64,000 nt of DNA, taken from positions 1 to 64,000 of the forward strand of contig JAJYYV010000005.1 of assembly GCA_021800535.1 (NCBI GenBank), in the 5' to 3' direction. The stretch is from a bacterium. GTDB lineage: Bacteria; Ratteibacteria; UBA8468; B48-G9; DTJG01. Positions 7,902 to 17,957 of this stretch are shown here, one piece after another. Below the pieces are notes generated by a model that had not been told where the DNA came from, ran no database searches, and saw nothing but the letters and a program-made list of their open reading frames with translations. Every line of letters starts with the position of its first letter. Positions within the stretch are counted from its first letter, which is position 1. The translations under genes and the position numbers were made by a program.

Positions 7902-9331
7902 TTTAGAATTTTGTCAGATATTTCTTTATCTATAGCTTTTAATTTTTTCCCGCTGTCATAAACACTTTCCCAGAGAGGGTCCCACATGGAATGTAGTTCT
8001 TTTGAGTATTTATCAAGAAAATCAGCTATATTATCCTTAAGAAGACTTTCTGCGCCTGAATGTGTTGCTCTGGCCCCACTTTCTGCTATAATCTGTCTTA
8101 AAACTGCTGGTTCATCTATAATCATACATGGACACATAAGATTTTTTGAATATGGCTGTTTTGACTTTATTATCTTAAACAGCTTGCTATTAAGAGCATC
8201 TTTCAGTGAAGTGTTTTTTATGTTATCCACTGCAAAATGTGTAAAAACGCACGGTTCAACATCGCCATTTACATTTATATGGAAATAGACTCTTCCTCCT
8301 GCAATACAACCACCGGCAAGATGTCCATCATTCCAGAAATCCGCAAGAATTATTGGCTTTGTTTCTCTGATAGTCTGGAGTCTTTCTCTTACATAGTGTC
8401 TTTGTTTTGGTGTCGCCATAAGTTCAGTATCCGGCCCTTTCCCAATAGGAATATACTGAAAATACCAGCCAAAAAGAGCACCATTTTCAATTAAGGAATC
8501 AATAAATTCATCACTATAAATTAATTCTGCATTCAGTCTTGTACAGGTTGCAGAAAAGCCAAAAAGAACCCCATTTTCTTTTAAGATTTTCCATGTGCTG
8601 GTTATTTTATCAAAAACCCCGGGGCCTCTTCTAAAATTCGTTTGTTCTTTAAAACCCTCAACACTGATTGCAGGAGCAACATTTCCCATACGTCCAAGTT
8701 TTTCTGCGACTTTTTCATCTATGAGTGTTCCATTGGTATATACAAGAAAATACATATCACTATGTTTTTCCCATAAATCCATTAAATCTTTTCTAAAAAA
8801 AGGTTCTCCACCGCTTACAGTTATAAAATATATTCCTAATTCTTTTGCTTCAGTAAAAATCTTATCTATATCCCGTGTTGTTAATACATCTGCTTTTGTA
8901 TAACTTCCTGCATAACATCCAATACAGTTTAGATTACATCTCATTGATGGGCTTATAACAAAGAAAAAAGGCGGTCTCCATCCCTCTTCATGATATATTC
9001 TGTTTCTTTTTTGTGTCCCTAAAAACATTGCATTAATAAATAGATTTTGGGCAATTTTTTCTTTTGTTTGCGGGGTAAGCTTTTTAGCAATTCTTCTTGC
9101 TATTTCCAGAGAAGGATGACCTTTTTCAAATTTTTCACGGACAATTTTGACTCTTTCTTTTTGGGCTTCATTGGCTGTAATGGTTTCTGCAAATTTTGTC
9201 AGTCTGACTATATTGGCATCAGATAAATGAGAAAGTAAGCTTAAAATACCTTTTATTGCTTGTTTTGTTCCATATGTTTTTATACTTTGTTTTATATTTT
9301 TTGTCTTTCCTGCTATAGTGGTATTTTTCAT
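7898..9331 (-). CDS. Radical SAM/SPASM-like protein
   Basis: 477-aa radical S-adenosylmethionine enzyme. The [4Fe-4S] motif is Cys132, Cys136 and Cys139 (CNLNCIGCY), followed by SGGEPFFRKDL. Further cysteines (GGCIAGG, EPCVF, LMCPCMI) suggest an auxiliary SPASM-like cluster. About 120 residues precede the SAM domain and are not recognised. A good ribosome-binding site (GAGGAGGAATA) precedes the ATG. It is coupled by 4-nt overlaps to a ferritin-like protein and rubredoxin, suggesting a shared redox role; the substrate is unknown. Confidence 0.85.
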   Translation of the reverse strand: MKNTTIAGKTKNIKQSIKTYGTKQAIKGILSLLSHLSDANIVRLTKFAETITANEAQKERVKIVREKFEKGHPSLEIARRIAKKLTPQTKEKIAQNLFINAMFLGTQKRNRIYHEEGWRPPFFFVISPSMRCNLNCIGCYAGSYTKADVLTTRDIDKIFTEAKELGIYFITVSGGEPFFRKDLMDLWEKHSDMYFLVYTNGTLIDEKVAEKLGRMGNVAPAISVEGFKEQTNFRRGPGVFDKITSTWKILKENGVLFGFSATCTRLNAELIYSDEFIDSLIENGALFGWYFQYIPIGKGPDTELMATPKQRHYVRERLQTIRETKPIILADFWNDGHLAGGCIAGGRVYFHINVNGDVEPCVFTHFAVDNIKNTSLKDALNSKLFKIIKSKQPYSKNLMCPCMIIDEPAVLRQIIAESGARATHSGAESLLKDNIADFLDKYSKELHSMWDPLWESVYDSGKKLKAIDKEISDKILK

Positions 9332-9359
9332 TATTCCTCCTCTTATTATTTTATAAAAT

Positions 9360-9719
9360 TTATTCTATTAATTCAATAGTTTTATTATTATCTTTTAGCT
9401 TAATAGATTTCATTTTCCAGTTTTTTGCTTCTTTTTCATCTATGATACAGCTGGAAAGAATTATAATATTATCTCCTATTTCAAAGAATCTTGATGCGGG
9501 TCCATTTAATTCTATTTTTCCTGAACCTGGTTCTCCTGAAATAATATATGTTTTTATTCTTGCACCATTATTTAGATTTAAAACATCAATCATTTCTTCC
9601 GGGAGCATGGATGCTTTTTCAATAATATATTTATCTATGGTTATACTACCTTGATAATATAACTGTTTTCCTGTAACGACCCCGTTTGAAATTTTGGATT
9701 TACACATTGTATAAAACAT
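9360..9719 (-). CDS. panD: Aspartate 1-decarboxylase precursor
   Basis: Makes beta-alanine from aspartate for pantothenate. The 119-aa pro-enzyme carries the self-cleavage site YYQGSITID; the serine after the glycine would become the pyruvoyl group. LNNGARIKTYIISGE and SGKIELNGPASR match the family core. It follows panC by 4 nt, so the two genes supply and join beta-alanine. panB is not in this window. Confidence 0.95.
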   Translation of the reverse strand: MFYTMCKSKISNGVVTGKQLYYQGSITIDKYIIEKASMLPEEMIDVLNLNNGARIKTYIISGEPGSGKIELNGPASRFFEIGDNIIILSSCIIDEKEAKNWKMKSIKLKDNNKTIELIE

Positions 9720-9723
9720 TTTT

Positions 9724-10566
9724 TTATTCCCAGATTATATTGTCAATAAGTCTTACATTGTCTATTCTTACTGCTCCGATAATACCTGTTTGTTTTTCAA
9801 TTTTTTTAACTGGTTTAAAATTTGATAAATTAATAACTTCCAAGTAATCAATTTTTACAGATTCCTTCAAAATAATTTTTTTACCTTCTTCCAACAGGAT
9901 TTCTGTATCAGTTATGCTATTATATATTACCATTTCCCACATTTTATGTAAAGACTTATAAAGACAGGTTGCTTTTTTTCTGCCTTCTGGAGAAAGATAT
10001 GTATTTCTTGAACTTAAAGCCAGACCATCTTTGTCCCGTATGGTGGTCATACCTATTATTTTTACAGGAATATTTAGTTCTTTTACCATTTTTTTTATGA
10101 TTATCAATTGCTGGGCATCTTTCCATCCAAAATATGATTTATCCGGTTGAATTATATTGAAAAATTTTCCTACAATTGTACATACACCACAGAAGTGCCC
10201 TGGTCGTAATTTTCCTTCAAAGACTTCTGAAATTTTTTCTACATTAATCCATGTCCCAAAATTTTTTTGATACATTTCTTCCGTGGTTGGAACAAATAAA
10301 ATATCAATATTTTCTTTTTGTAAAATTTTTATGTCTGCTTCAATCGACCGTGGGTATTTTTCATAGTCTTCCCCTGGTCCAAATTGCGCAGGATTGACAA
10401 AAATACTTACAACATTATATTGACATTCTTCCATGGATTTTTTTATAAGAGAAATATGCCCTTGATGCAAAGCTCCCATAGTTGGAACAAAACCTATTGT
10501 TTTATTTTGTTTTTTTACCAGGTTTATTATATTTTGTATTTCCTGAATCTTTGATATTATCTGCAT
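9724..10566 (-). CDS. panC: Pantothenate synthetase
   Basis: Joins pantoate and beta-alanine with ATP, 280 aa. Conserved motifs are present: FVPTMGALHQGHISLI (HIGH-like), SIFVNPAQFGP, and DGLALSSRNTYLSPE. The start lies 65 nt inside folK in another reading frame, a long overlap that suggests translational coupling. panD follows immediately. Confidence 0.96.
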   Translation of the reverse strand: MQIISKIQEIQNIINLVKKQNKTIGFVPTMGALHQGHISLIKKSMEECQYNVVSIFVNPAQFGPGEDYEKYPRSIEADIKILQKENIDILFVPTTEEMYQKNFGTWINVEKISEVFEGKLRPGHFCGVCTIVGKFFNIIQPDKSYFGWKDAQQLIIIKKMVKELNIPVKIIGMTTIRDKDGLALSSRNTYLSPEGRKKATCLYKSLHKMWEMVIYNSITDTEILLEEGKKIILKESVKIDYLEVINLSNFKPVKKIEKQTGIIGAVRIDNVRLIDNIIWE

Positions 10567-11017
10567 TTAAAATTCTCCATAATTGTTTTATTGATTCTTT
10601 TAGAACAGGATGCTTTTTTAAAGGGGCAATTTCAAAGAGACCTTTTAAAACAAAATCCCTATGATGAAGTCTCGGATGAGGAATACAAATATTTTCTTTG
10701 TTAATTATTTTATCATCATAGAACAAAATATCAAGGTCAATAATTCTTGCTTCCCCTTGTTTGTGATAATTTTTTCTCCCTAAATTTTTTTCAATATTTT
10801 GTAGGGATAGAAAAAGCTTTTCCGGGGAATATTCAGTTTTTCCTTTTAAGACACAATTTATAAAATAACCTCCTTTTACACCTTCTTTGGGAGGATTTTT
10901 ATATAAGGTTGAAACCTTATTAATTTTGATTTGTTCTGAGATTAGTTTTAAAGCCTTATCTATGTTTTCTTTTCTTTTTCCAATATTACTGCCAATACCA
11001 ATAAAAACTGTAGCCAT
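10502..11017 (-). CDS. folK: HPPK, folate biosynthesis pyrophosphokinase
   Basis: Transfers pyrophosphate to 6-hydroxymethyl-dihydropterin. The start at 11017 (MATVFIGIGSNIGKR) is preferred: the family begins almost exactly there, and the ORF can only be extended upstream through unconserved residues encoded inside purB. GYFINCVLKG, RIIDLDILFYDD and IPHPRLHHRDFVL are HPPK motifs. The 171-aa protein has an extended tail overlapping panC by 65 nt. It follows purB by 5 nt. Confidence 0.94.
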   Translation of the reverse strand: MATVFIGIGSNIGKRKENIDKALKLISEQIKINKVSTLYKNPPKEGVKGGYFINCVLKGKTEYSPEKLFLSLQNIEKNLGRKNYHKQGEARIIDLDILFYDDKIINKENICIPHPRLHHRDFVLKGLFEIAPLKKHPVLKESIKQLWRILNADNIKDSGNTKYNKPGKKTK

Positions 11018-11022
11018 AAAAA

Positions 11023-12312
11023 TTATTTTATTTTCTGAAAGATTTCCTTTATATATCTTAAATACCATTTTATATCAAATATATCTTCTATTTCTTTTTC
11101 TGTAAAATATTTTCTGATATCTGTATCTTCTAAAATATATATTTTAAAATCTTTTTTTTCAGCATAGCATTTAAGAGCATTTTTTTGCACAATTTCATAG
11201 GCATCTTTTCTTGGCATTCCTTTTTGACATAGGAGTAAAAGAATTCTTTGAGAAAAAATAAGACCATTGGTAAGAAATATATTTGATTCCATTTTTTCAG
11301 GGTGTATTTTTAAATTTTCAAAAATATTTATACTTAAATTTAAGATATAATCCAAAAGTATTGTACTTTCAGGGAAAATGATTCTTTCTGCTGAAGAATG
11401 GCTTATATCTCTTTCATGCCATAAAGCAACATTTTCAAGACTTACTCCTGTATTATTTTTTATAATTCTTGCAAGACCGCAGATTCTTTCACATATTATA
11501 GGATTTTTTTTGTGAGGCATTGCTGAAGAGCCTTTTTGTCCTTCTTCAAAGGGTTCTGAAGCTTCAGATAATTCTGTCTGTTGAAGTAATCTTACCTGTA
11601 ATGCAAATTTTTCTAATGAAGCAGAGATAACCCCTAATGTGGATATAAAGAACGCATACCTGTCTCTTGAGATTATCTGAGTGGAAAAGTTTTCTGTCTT
11701 TAAATTAAATTTTTTACATACATACTCTTCTATTTCCGGAATAAGATGAGCATAAGTTCCAACAGCTCCTGATATTTTCCCTACTTTTATTTCTTCAATT
11801 GCATATTCCATTCTTTTTATATTTCTTTCCATTTCAAAATACCATCCGGCAAATTTAAAGCCTAATGTAATAGGTTCTGCATGAATTCCATGAGTTCTTC
11901 CTATCATTGGAATATTTTTATATTTAATCGCCTGTTTTTTAAAAACATCCTTTAATTTTTTCATATCATCCAGGATAATACTGCCTGCCTGAATAAGGAT
12001 AAGATTTAAGGATGTATCAAGAATATCAGAAGAGGTGATTCCATAATGCAGATAACTGCTTGCCGGACCAACAAGGGAGCTGATCTGTTCAATAAATGCA
12101 ATCATATCATGCTTGGTTTTTTTTTCAATTTCCTCAATTTTTTTTACATCAATATATGTTTTTTCTTTAATAATCTTTAATGCACTTTCAGGAATTATTC
12201 CCTTTTTATTCCATGCTTCACATACTGCTATTTCCACTTCTAAAAACTTTTTAAATTTATTTTCATCTGACCATATATTTTTCATTTCATTTCTTGTATA
12301 TCTTGGTATCAT
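11023..12312 (-). CDS. purB: Adenylosuccinate lyase
   Basis: Fumarase-superfamily lyase acting twice in purine synthesis (SAICAR to AICAR, adenylosuccinate to AMP). 429 aa with the signature loop GSSAMPHKKNP, and conserved HYGITSSDILDT and GRTHGIHAEPIT segments. It is the first gene of a minus-strand operon running through folK and the pan genes, with dnaG divergent upstream. A GGAGGAATC ribosome-binding site precedes the ATG. Confidence 0.96.
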   Translation of the reverse strand: MIPRYTRNEMKNIWSDENKFKKFLEVEIAVCEAWNKKGIIPESALKIIKEKTYIDVKKIEEIEKKTKHDMIAFIEQISSLVGPASSYLHYGITSSDILDTSLNLILIQAGSIILDDMKKLKDVFKKQAIKYKNIPMIGRTHGIHAEPITLGFKFAGWYFEMERNIKRMEYAIEEIKVGKISGAVGTYAHLIPEIEEYVCKKFNLKTENFSTQIISRDRYAFFISTLGVISASLEKFALQVRLLQQTELSEASEPFEEGQKGSSAMPHKKNPIICERICGLARIIKNNTGVSLENVALWHERDISHSSAERIIFPESTILLDYILNLSINIFENLKIHPEKMESNIFLTNGLIFSQRILLLLCQKGMPRKDAYEIVQKNALKCYAEKKDFKIYILEDTDIRKYFTEKEIEDIFDIKWYLRYIKEIFQKIK

Positions 12313-12385
12313 GATTCCTCCATTTTTAAAAGTATCTATGTAAAAATATATTTTAAACCATATATTTAGTTTGTAAATTTTTCTA

Positions 12386-12414
12386 TTGACAATTTTTTAT
12401 TTTATAGGTATAAC
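12386..12414 (+). promoter_or_regulatory. Promoter of dnaG-rpoD
   Basis: TTGACA (12386-12391), a 17-nt spacer, TATAAC (12409-12414). It predicts a start near 12421 and a leader of about 20 nt with a GAGGA ribosome-binding site ten nt before the dnaG ATG. Confidence 0.7.
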
Positions 12415-12443
12415 TTTATAGTTTATATGAGGATATTTAAAAT

Positions 12444-14225
12444 ATGGAACAGACAATACCCCAGGGAAAAATCACTGAAATTATTGAAAAATTAGATATA
12501 TATGAGGTAATATCTCAATATATTACCCTAAAAAAATCAGGCAGAAATTATAAGGCTAATTGTCCTTTTCATGAAGAAAAAACGCCTTCTTTTCTTGTAA
12601 GCCCGGAAAAACAGATTTTTCATTGTTTTGGATGTGGAGTAGGTGGGAATGCTATAAATTTTCTCATGAAGATGGAGAATATTAGTTTTGCAGAGGCTGT
12701 TTATCAATCTGCCAAAATCGTCGGGGTACATATTTCACCCACATTTGGTTTTACATCAAAAGATAATGAAAGAAAAAACAGTATCTTAGAATCAAATAAA
12801 ATTGCATTCCAATTTTTTTCTGAAAATCTTTTATACAAAAATAATAAAACTGTTTTAGACTATCTTTCATCCCGTGGTTTTTCAGAGATAAACTTTAAAC
12901 GTTTTTCTTTGGGATATGCTCCATATGGAAATAGATTTGTATCTTATTTAAAGGAAAAATCATTTACCTTGGAAAAATTTATTTCCGCAGGTCTTATTTT
13001 AAAAGCTTCTTTTAAAGATAACAATACTTCTGAAAAGATTGTTGATTGTTTTAGAGATAGACTTATTATTCCAATATTTGATTTAAAAGATAATATAATT
13101 GGATTTGGAGGAAGAACTCTTGATGAAAATATTCAATCTAAATATCTTAATACAGCAGAGAATGAAGTTTTTAAAAAAGGGCAGATTCTTTATGGATTAA
13201 ATTGGGCAAAAGAAAGTATCAAAAAATATGGATTTGTAATTATAGTAGAAGGATATTTTGACCTGTTAAAATTACATCTTAATGGTTTGGATAATGTTGT
13301 GGCTCCGCTTGGTACAGCATTAACCGACTTTCATTTAAAAATTCTTAAAAGATGGACAGAAAAGATACTTCTTGTTTTTGATTCTGACCAGGCGGGAAGT
13401 TCTGCGACTTTAAGAAGTTTGGAATCTATTCTTAGAAATGGATTTGATGTTAAAATTGCTCCTCTTCCTTTAGGTTTTGACCCTGATAGTTTTGTAGATA
13501 ACTATGGTATAAACTCATTTAAAAATTTTATCAATGAAGCAAAAGATTTTGTGGAATATAAAATATCACTTGGTTCACAAATTTATGATATAAAAAGTGC
13601 AAAAGGAAAAGCTATGCTTGCTTTAGAAATATTAAAATTAACAGAACTCATTCCTAATGCAATTGAACAGAAAATACATATAAAAAAAATTTCAGAGATA
13701 TTAAATATAGAAGAAGAGGATTTGTTTGATAGTATAAAAAAAGTTAAAATAAATAATTTTAAAGAAGAAAAATATCCTATAAAAAAAATTTCTTCTTATA
13801 GACTTGCAGAAAAAATGCTTGTAGAACTTATTCTTCAAGAGCCTGAATTTTATTACAATATTATAAATAGAAAAGAGATTTTAAAAGATATTTTATCAGA
13901 TGATATAAAAAATTTTTTGGAATCTTATTTTCAAAATAAAGAATCTGATGATGTTAAATTTCCCACTATTCTTTTAAAATTTCAGGAAGAAAAAGCAATA
14001 AATTTTATATCACAATTTGCATTTATTTCAGAACAGATAGATAAAGAGAAAAAACAAAAGGTTTTTGATGAGTGTTTATGTGTAATATCAAAATCTGCAT
14101 ATCTAAGAAAAATTGAGGAACTTAAAAAAATAATAAGACAAAAAGAGGAAAAACAAGAACCTATTGATTTGGAACTTGAAGAAATACAATCTCTGTATTA
14201 TCGTTTAAGGAGTGGAGGCTTTTAA
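12444..14225 (+). CDS. dnaG: DNA primase
   Basis: Synthesises RNA primers at the replication fork, 593 aa. N-terminal CHC2 zinc finger with Cys40, His43, Cys61 and Cys64; central TOPRIM domain with IIVEGYFDLLKLH (about residues 260-272) and LVFDSDQAG (about 310-318). The C-terminal helicase-interacting region is diverged and Lys/Glu-rich. Its stop is immediately followed by the rpoD ATG, the remnant of the macromolecular synthesis operon, here without rpsU. Confidence 0.97.
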   Translation: MEQTIPQGKITEIIEKLDIYEVISQYITLKKSGRNYKANCPFHEEKTPSFLVSPEKQIFHCFGCGVGGNAINFLMKMENISFAEAVYQSAKIVGVHISPTFGFTSKDNERKNSILESNKIAFQFFSENLLYKNNKTVLDYLSSRGFSEINFKRFSLGYAPYGNRFVSYLKEKSFTLEKFISAGLILKASFKDNNTSEKIVDCFRDRLIIPIFDLKDNIIGFGGRTLDENIQSKYLNTAENEVFKKGQILYGLNWAKESIKKYGFVIIVEGYFDLLKLHLNGLDNVVAPLGTALTDFHLKILKRWTEKILLVFDSDQAGSSATLRSLESILRNGFDVKIAPLPLGFDPDSFVDNYGINSFKNFINEAKDFVEYKISLGSQIYDIKSAKGKAMLALEILKLTELIPNAIEQKIHIKKISEILNIEEEDLFDSIKKVKINNFKEEKYPIKKISSYRLAEKMLVELILQEPEFYYNIINRKEILKDILSDDIKNFLESYFQNKESDDVKFPTILLKFQEEKAINFISQFAFISEQIDKEKKQKVFDECLCVISKSAYLRKIEELKKIIRQKEEKQEPIDLELEEIQSLYYRLRSGGF

Positions 14226-15470
14226 ATGACAAAGAAAAAATTATTAAAAAATAAAGATAAAAATATAGAACAAAATGAAATAGTGAATATCGCCAAAGAT
14301 AAAAAATATATGTTTGAAGAAAAATTTAGTGAAGCAAGAGATGAGATTTTTGCTTTGGGTAAAAAGAAAAAAGCTATTTCATTAGATGAAATAAATCAAT
14401 TTTTACCCATTGATACGCCCGGGGAAAAAATTGATGAATTGTTTGATGAGTTAGAAGATTTTGGTATAGATATTGAAAATGTTGACCAACTTGAGGAAAT
14501 AGAGAAAGAAGAAGAAGAGAAAATAGACCTTGAAGCTGTTCGTAATCCACTAAAGTCTTATTTAAAAGATGCTGGGAGCTATACACTATTAAAATCTAAA
14601 GAAGAGGTAGTAATAGCAAAAGAAATGGAAACACAAAAAAGACGTTTAAACTCTTTATTAAAAAAATCTAATAATGGAGATAATCTTAAAATAGAAGCAG
14701 AAATAAGAGATGTTGAAAATAAATTTAATATTGCCCGTAATCAACTTATTCAGGCTAATTTAAGACTTGTTATAAGTATTGCCAAAAAATATACAAATCC
14801 AAAGTTGTCTTTAAGAGACCTTATTCAGGAGGGAAATATTGGTTTAATGAAAGCAGTGGAAAAATTCAGATATAAAGAAGGTTTTAAATTTAGTACTTAT
14901 GCTACCTGGTGGATACGTCAGGCAATAACAAGAGCAATAGCAGACCATTCCGCAACTATAAGAATACCTGTTCATATGATAGAAAAAATAAATAAAGTAA
15001 ATAAGGTTTCCCGATCCTTGTCTCAAGACCTTGATAGGGACCCGACAGATGAAGAAATTGCTGAGGCTGTAAATATAAAATTGGATAAGATAAAAAAAAT
15101 ACGCAGGTCCATGAGACCTGAACCAATTTCTCTTGATATGCCGATTGGCGATGAAGAAAGAGCGACTATAGGAGATTTTATACAGGACTCAGAAAATTCA
15201 ACCCCCTTGAGATATACAAATATAAAATTGTTAAGAGAAGAATTTGAAAAGGCATTTGATATTTTAGATGAAAGAGAAGAAAAAATTTTAAGGCTAAGAT
15301 TTGGACTGGATGGTGAAGGATATCCAAGAACCCTTGAAGAAGTGGGTAAATACTTTGATTTAACAAGAGAAAGAATCCGACAGATTGAAAGTAAGGCGGT
15401 TTTAAAACTTAAACATTCTCCTAAAATTAGTAAGTTAAAATCCTTTTTGGAAAAACTAAACTTTTCTTAA
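14226..15470 (+). CDS. rpoD: RNA polymerase primary sigma factor
   Basis: Housekeeping sigma-70, 414 aa. A short acidic N-terminus with a reduced region 1.1 is followed by region 1.2 ([11 protein letters not shown]), region 2 ([47 protein letters not shown]), region 3, and region 4 with its helix-turn-helix ([20 protein letters not shown]). No large non-conserved insert is present. Zero spacing from dnaG implies co-transcription. Its recognition matches the TTGACA/TATAAT promoters found in the window. Confidence 0.96.
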   Translation: MTKKKLLKNKDKNIEQNEIVNIAKDKKYMFEEKFSEARDEIFALGKKKKAISLDEINQFLPIDTPGEKIDELFDELEDFGIDIENVDQLEEIEKEEEEKIDLEAVRNPLKSYLKDAGSYTLLKSKEEVVIAKEMETQKRRLNSLLKKSNNGDNLKIEAEIRDVENKFNIARNQLIQANLRLVISIAKKYTNPKLSLRDLIQEGNIGLMKAVEKFRYKEGFKFSTYATWWIRQAITRAIADHSATIRIPVHMIEKINKVNKVSRSLSQDLDRDPTDEEIAEAVNIKLDKIKKIRRSMRPEPISLDMPIGDEERATIGDFIQDSENSTPLRYTNIKLLREEFEKAFDILDEREEKILRLRFGLDGEGYPRTLEEVGKYFDLTRERIRQIESKAVLKLKHSPKISKLKSFLEKLNFS

Positions 15471-15474
15471 AAAA

Positions 15475-16236
15475 TTGAATTATATAAAATTTCTTGGTAC
15501 AGCAGGCGCTCGTTTTGTTATGATAAAACAAGTGAGGGCTTCTGCTGGAATATGGTTCTCTATTAATGAAACGAACTTTATTGTAGACCCAGGACCGGGT
15601 ACAATTGTAAGAATTAATAAAACCAGACCAAAACTTCCTTTAGATAAAATTAATGCTATATACCTTTCTCATAGACATTTGGATCATTCAGGGGATGTAA
15701 ATGTAATGATTGAAGTAATGACAGAAGGAGGTTTTAAAAAAAGAGGCATTCTTTTATGCCCGGAGGATGCTTTAAAAGATGACCCGGTTGTTTTTCAATA
15801 TACCCGTAAATTTCTTGATAAAATTGAAATTTTAAAGCCAAATACCAGATATAAAGTTAATAATATTGAAATTGAAACAGGAATTAATCAAAATCATGGT
15901 TGTGAAACCTATGGTTTTAAAATTTATTCAGAAAAAATTCCTATAATAGGTTATATTCCTGATACTCAATATTTTTCACAGATTATAGATTCTTATAAAA
16001 ATACAGATATTTTAATAATAAGTGTGGTTTTTTATGAAAAAAGGGATGGGATTCTTCATCTATGTCTTTCTGAAGCCTTAAATATAATCTCTGCCATAAG
16101 ACCTAAAAAAGCAATTTTAACTCATTTTGGAACATCAATGTTAAAAAATAAAATATGGGAAAAACAGGAGGAAATAAAAGAAAAAACCGGAGTAGATGTA
16201 ATTGCCGCCTATGATGGGATGATTGTAAATTTTTAA
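15475..16236 (+). CDS. Metallo-beta-lactamase fold hydrolase
   Basis: 253-aa MBL-fold protein. The metal motif HRHLDH gives His66, His68, Asp70 and His71; a further His occurs in NQNHGCETYGF and near the C-terminus in ILTHFGTS. The closest known style is RNase Z or phosphodiesterase-like hydrolases, but substrate is not determined. The start appears to be TTG at 15475, four nt after rpoD; no ATG lies before the conserved FLGTAGARF segment. It is probably co-transcribed with dnaG-rpoD. Confidence 0.8.
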   Translation: MNYIKFLGTAGARFVMIKQVRASAGIWFSINETNFIVDPGPGTIVRINKTRPKLPLDKINAIYLSHRHLDHSGDVNVMIEVMTEGGFKKRGILLCPEDALKDDPVVFQYTRKFLDKIEILKPNTRYKVNNIEIETGINQNHGCETYGFKIYSEKIPIIGYIPDTQYFSQIIDSYKNTDILIISVVFYEKRDGILHLCLSEALNIISAIRPKKAILTHFGTSMLKNKIWEKQEEIKEKTGVDVIAAYDGMIVNF

Positions 16237-16241
16237 AAATT

Positions 16242-16271
16242 TTGACGAAAGATAGTCTATTAAGATATAAT
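16242..16271 (+). promoter_or_regulatory. Promoter of serA
   Basis: TTGACG (16242-16247), an 18-nt spacer, TATAAT (16266-16271), about 39 nt ahead of the serA ATG and just after the MBL gene. Confidence 0.65.
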
Positions 16272-16309
16272 TTATTTTTTTATATGAATGAAAATGGAGA
16301 AATATCAAA

Positions 16310-17887
16310 ATGGAAGAAATAAAAGTACTTGTAACAGATAATTTGGAGCAGGAAGGAATATCTATTTTAAAAAATGCCAATTTTTATGTTGAGGAAAAAG
16401 GTAAACTTTCTGTGGAAGAACTTGAAAAAATTATAGGACAATACGATATTCTTATTGTAAGAAGCGGGACCAAGGTGTCATCTTCTGTTATAGAAAAAGC
16501 TGATAGACTTAAAATTATTGGCCGCGCAGGTGTTGGAGTGGATAATGTGGATGTAAAAACTGCAACAGCAAAAGGTATTATTGTTATGAATGCACCAGAA
16601 GGTAATACGCTTTCGGCTTCAGAACATACTATTGGCCTTATTCTTTCTCTGGTTAGAAATATTCCCCAGGCTCATAATATTTTAAAAGCAGGTAAATGGG
16701 AAAGAAATAAATTTATTGGAACTGAATTATTTGGTAAAACACTTGGTATTATTGGGTTAGGAAGAGTGGGGAAAAGAGTTGCTTTTATCGCTCATTCTTT
16801 GGGAATGAAGATTTTAGGATTTGACCCATATCTTAGTCAGGAAGATGCTGTATCTTTAAATATAAGTCTTTTAACACTGGATGGTTTATGTAAACAGTCT
16901 GATATTATCTCCCTTCATACCCCGCTTTTACCAGAGACAAAATATATTCTTTCTGAAAAACAGTTTTCCATTATGAAAGAAGGAGTAATAATTATAAATG
17001 CAGCCCGTGGTGGACTTATAGATGAAAGTGCTCTTATTAAATATATTAAAAATGGAAAGGTCAAGGGGGCTGCTCTTGATGTTTTTGAAAAAGAACCTCC
17101 AGTGGAAAGTGAGCTTTTAAAAATGGAAAATGTAGTTGTTACACCCCATCTTGGAGCTTCAACAAAAGAAGCACAGATAAATGTTGCCAGGGATATTTCC
17201 CAACAGATTATAGATGCTATAGAAAAGAAGATTATAAGAAATGCAGTAAATTTACCCACTATGGATGAAAAATTGTATGAAAAAATGAAAGGATATCTAT
17301 CTCTTTCTGAAAAATTGGGTATGTTTTTAAGCCAATTAGTGGATAATTTACCTGAATTTTTGACAATAGAATATGCTGGTGAGATTGTAAATTATGATAT
17401 TAGTTCTCTGCGTGCCTATATTTTAAAAGGGTTCTTAGAAAAATTTTATCCTGTAACCTATGTAAATGCACCATTAATATTAAGAGAAAAATCTATTAAA
17501 TTAAGCGAAATAAAAAGTGAAATGGCAGGTGAATTTTTTACTACTATTACTATAGAAGCAAAATATTTAGAGGAATCTTTTTCAGTTACCGGGACAGTCG
17601 TATCTGAAAAACTTAAAATTGTAAAAATTAATGGTTTTGATGTTGAAGCTGTACCTCAGGGTTATCTGCTTATTTGTTTTAATGATGATAAACCTGGTTT
17701 AATGGGTTATATAGGTACAGTTATAGGCAGGCAAAATGTAAATATTGCTTCTATGACACTTGGAAGAAAAGAAAAGGGTGGTCCGGCAATTACTGTTTTA
17801 AACCTTGATTCAGAAATTGACAACCAAACAATTAAAGAAATAAAACAATTTTCTGGAATATGGTGGATTAAACTTGTAAAATGTTAG
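16310..17887 (+). CDS. serA: D-3-phosphoglycerate dehydrogenase
   Basis: First step of serine synthesis: NAD-dependent oxidation of 3-phosphoglycerate. 525 aa, the long SerA form. The nucleotide motif GIIGLGRVGKRV lies at about 147-158, the catalytic Arg in NAARGGLIDE and His in TPHLGASTKEAQ. After about residue 315 come the allosteric substrate-binding region and a C-terminal ACT domain (DDKPGLMGYIGTVIGRQNVNIASMT is the ACT core), the probable serine feedback site. It has its own promoter. Confidence 0.95.
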   Translation: MEEIKVLVTDNLEQEGISILKNANFYVEEKGKLSVEELEKIIGQYDILIVRSGTKVSSSVIEKADRLKIIGRAGVGVDNVDVKTATAKGIIVMNAPEGNTLSASEHTIGLILSLVRNIPQAHNILKAGKWERNKFIGTELFGKTLGIIGLGRVGKRVAFIAHSLGMKILGFDPYLSQEDAVSLNISLLTLDGLCKQSDIISLHTPLLPETKYILSEKQFSIMKEGVIIINAARGGLIDESALIKYIKNGKVKGAALDVFEKEPPVESELLKMENVVVTPHLGASTKEAQINVARDISQQIIDAIEKKIIRNAVNLPTMDEKLYEKMKGYLSLSEKLGMFLSQLVDNLPEFLTIEYAGEIVNYDISSLRAYILKGFLEKFYPVTYVNAPLILREKSIKLSEIKSEMAGEFFTTITIEAKYLEESFSVTGTVVSEKLKIVKINGFDVEAVPQGYLLICFNDDKPGLMGYIGTVIGRQNVNIASMTLGRKEKGGPAITVLNLDSEIDNQTIKEIKQFSGIWWIKLVKC

Positions 17888-17957
17888 AGACTAATAAGAT
17901 TTTTAAACATACCTGATTTTCTTTTTTCTTTCCAGGTTATATCTAAGGAGGTTAATA

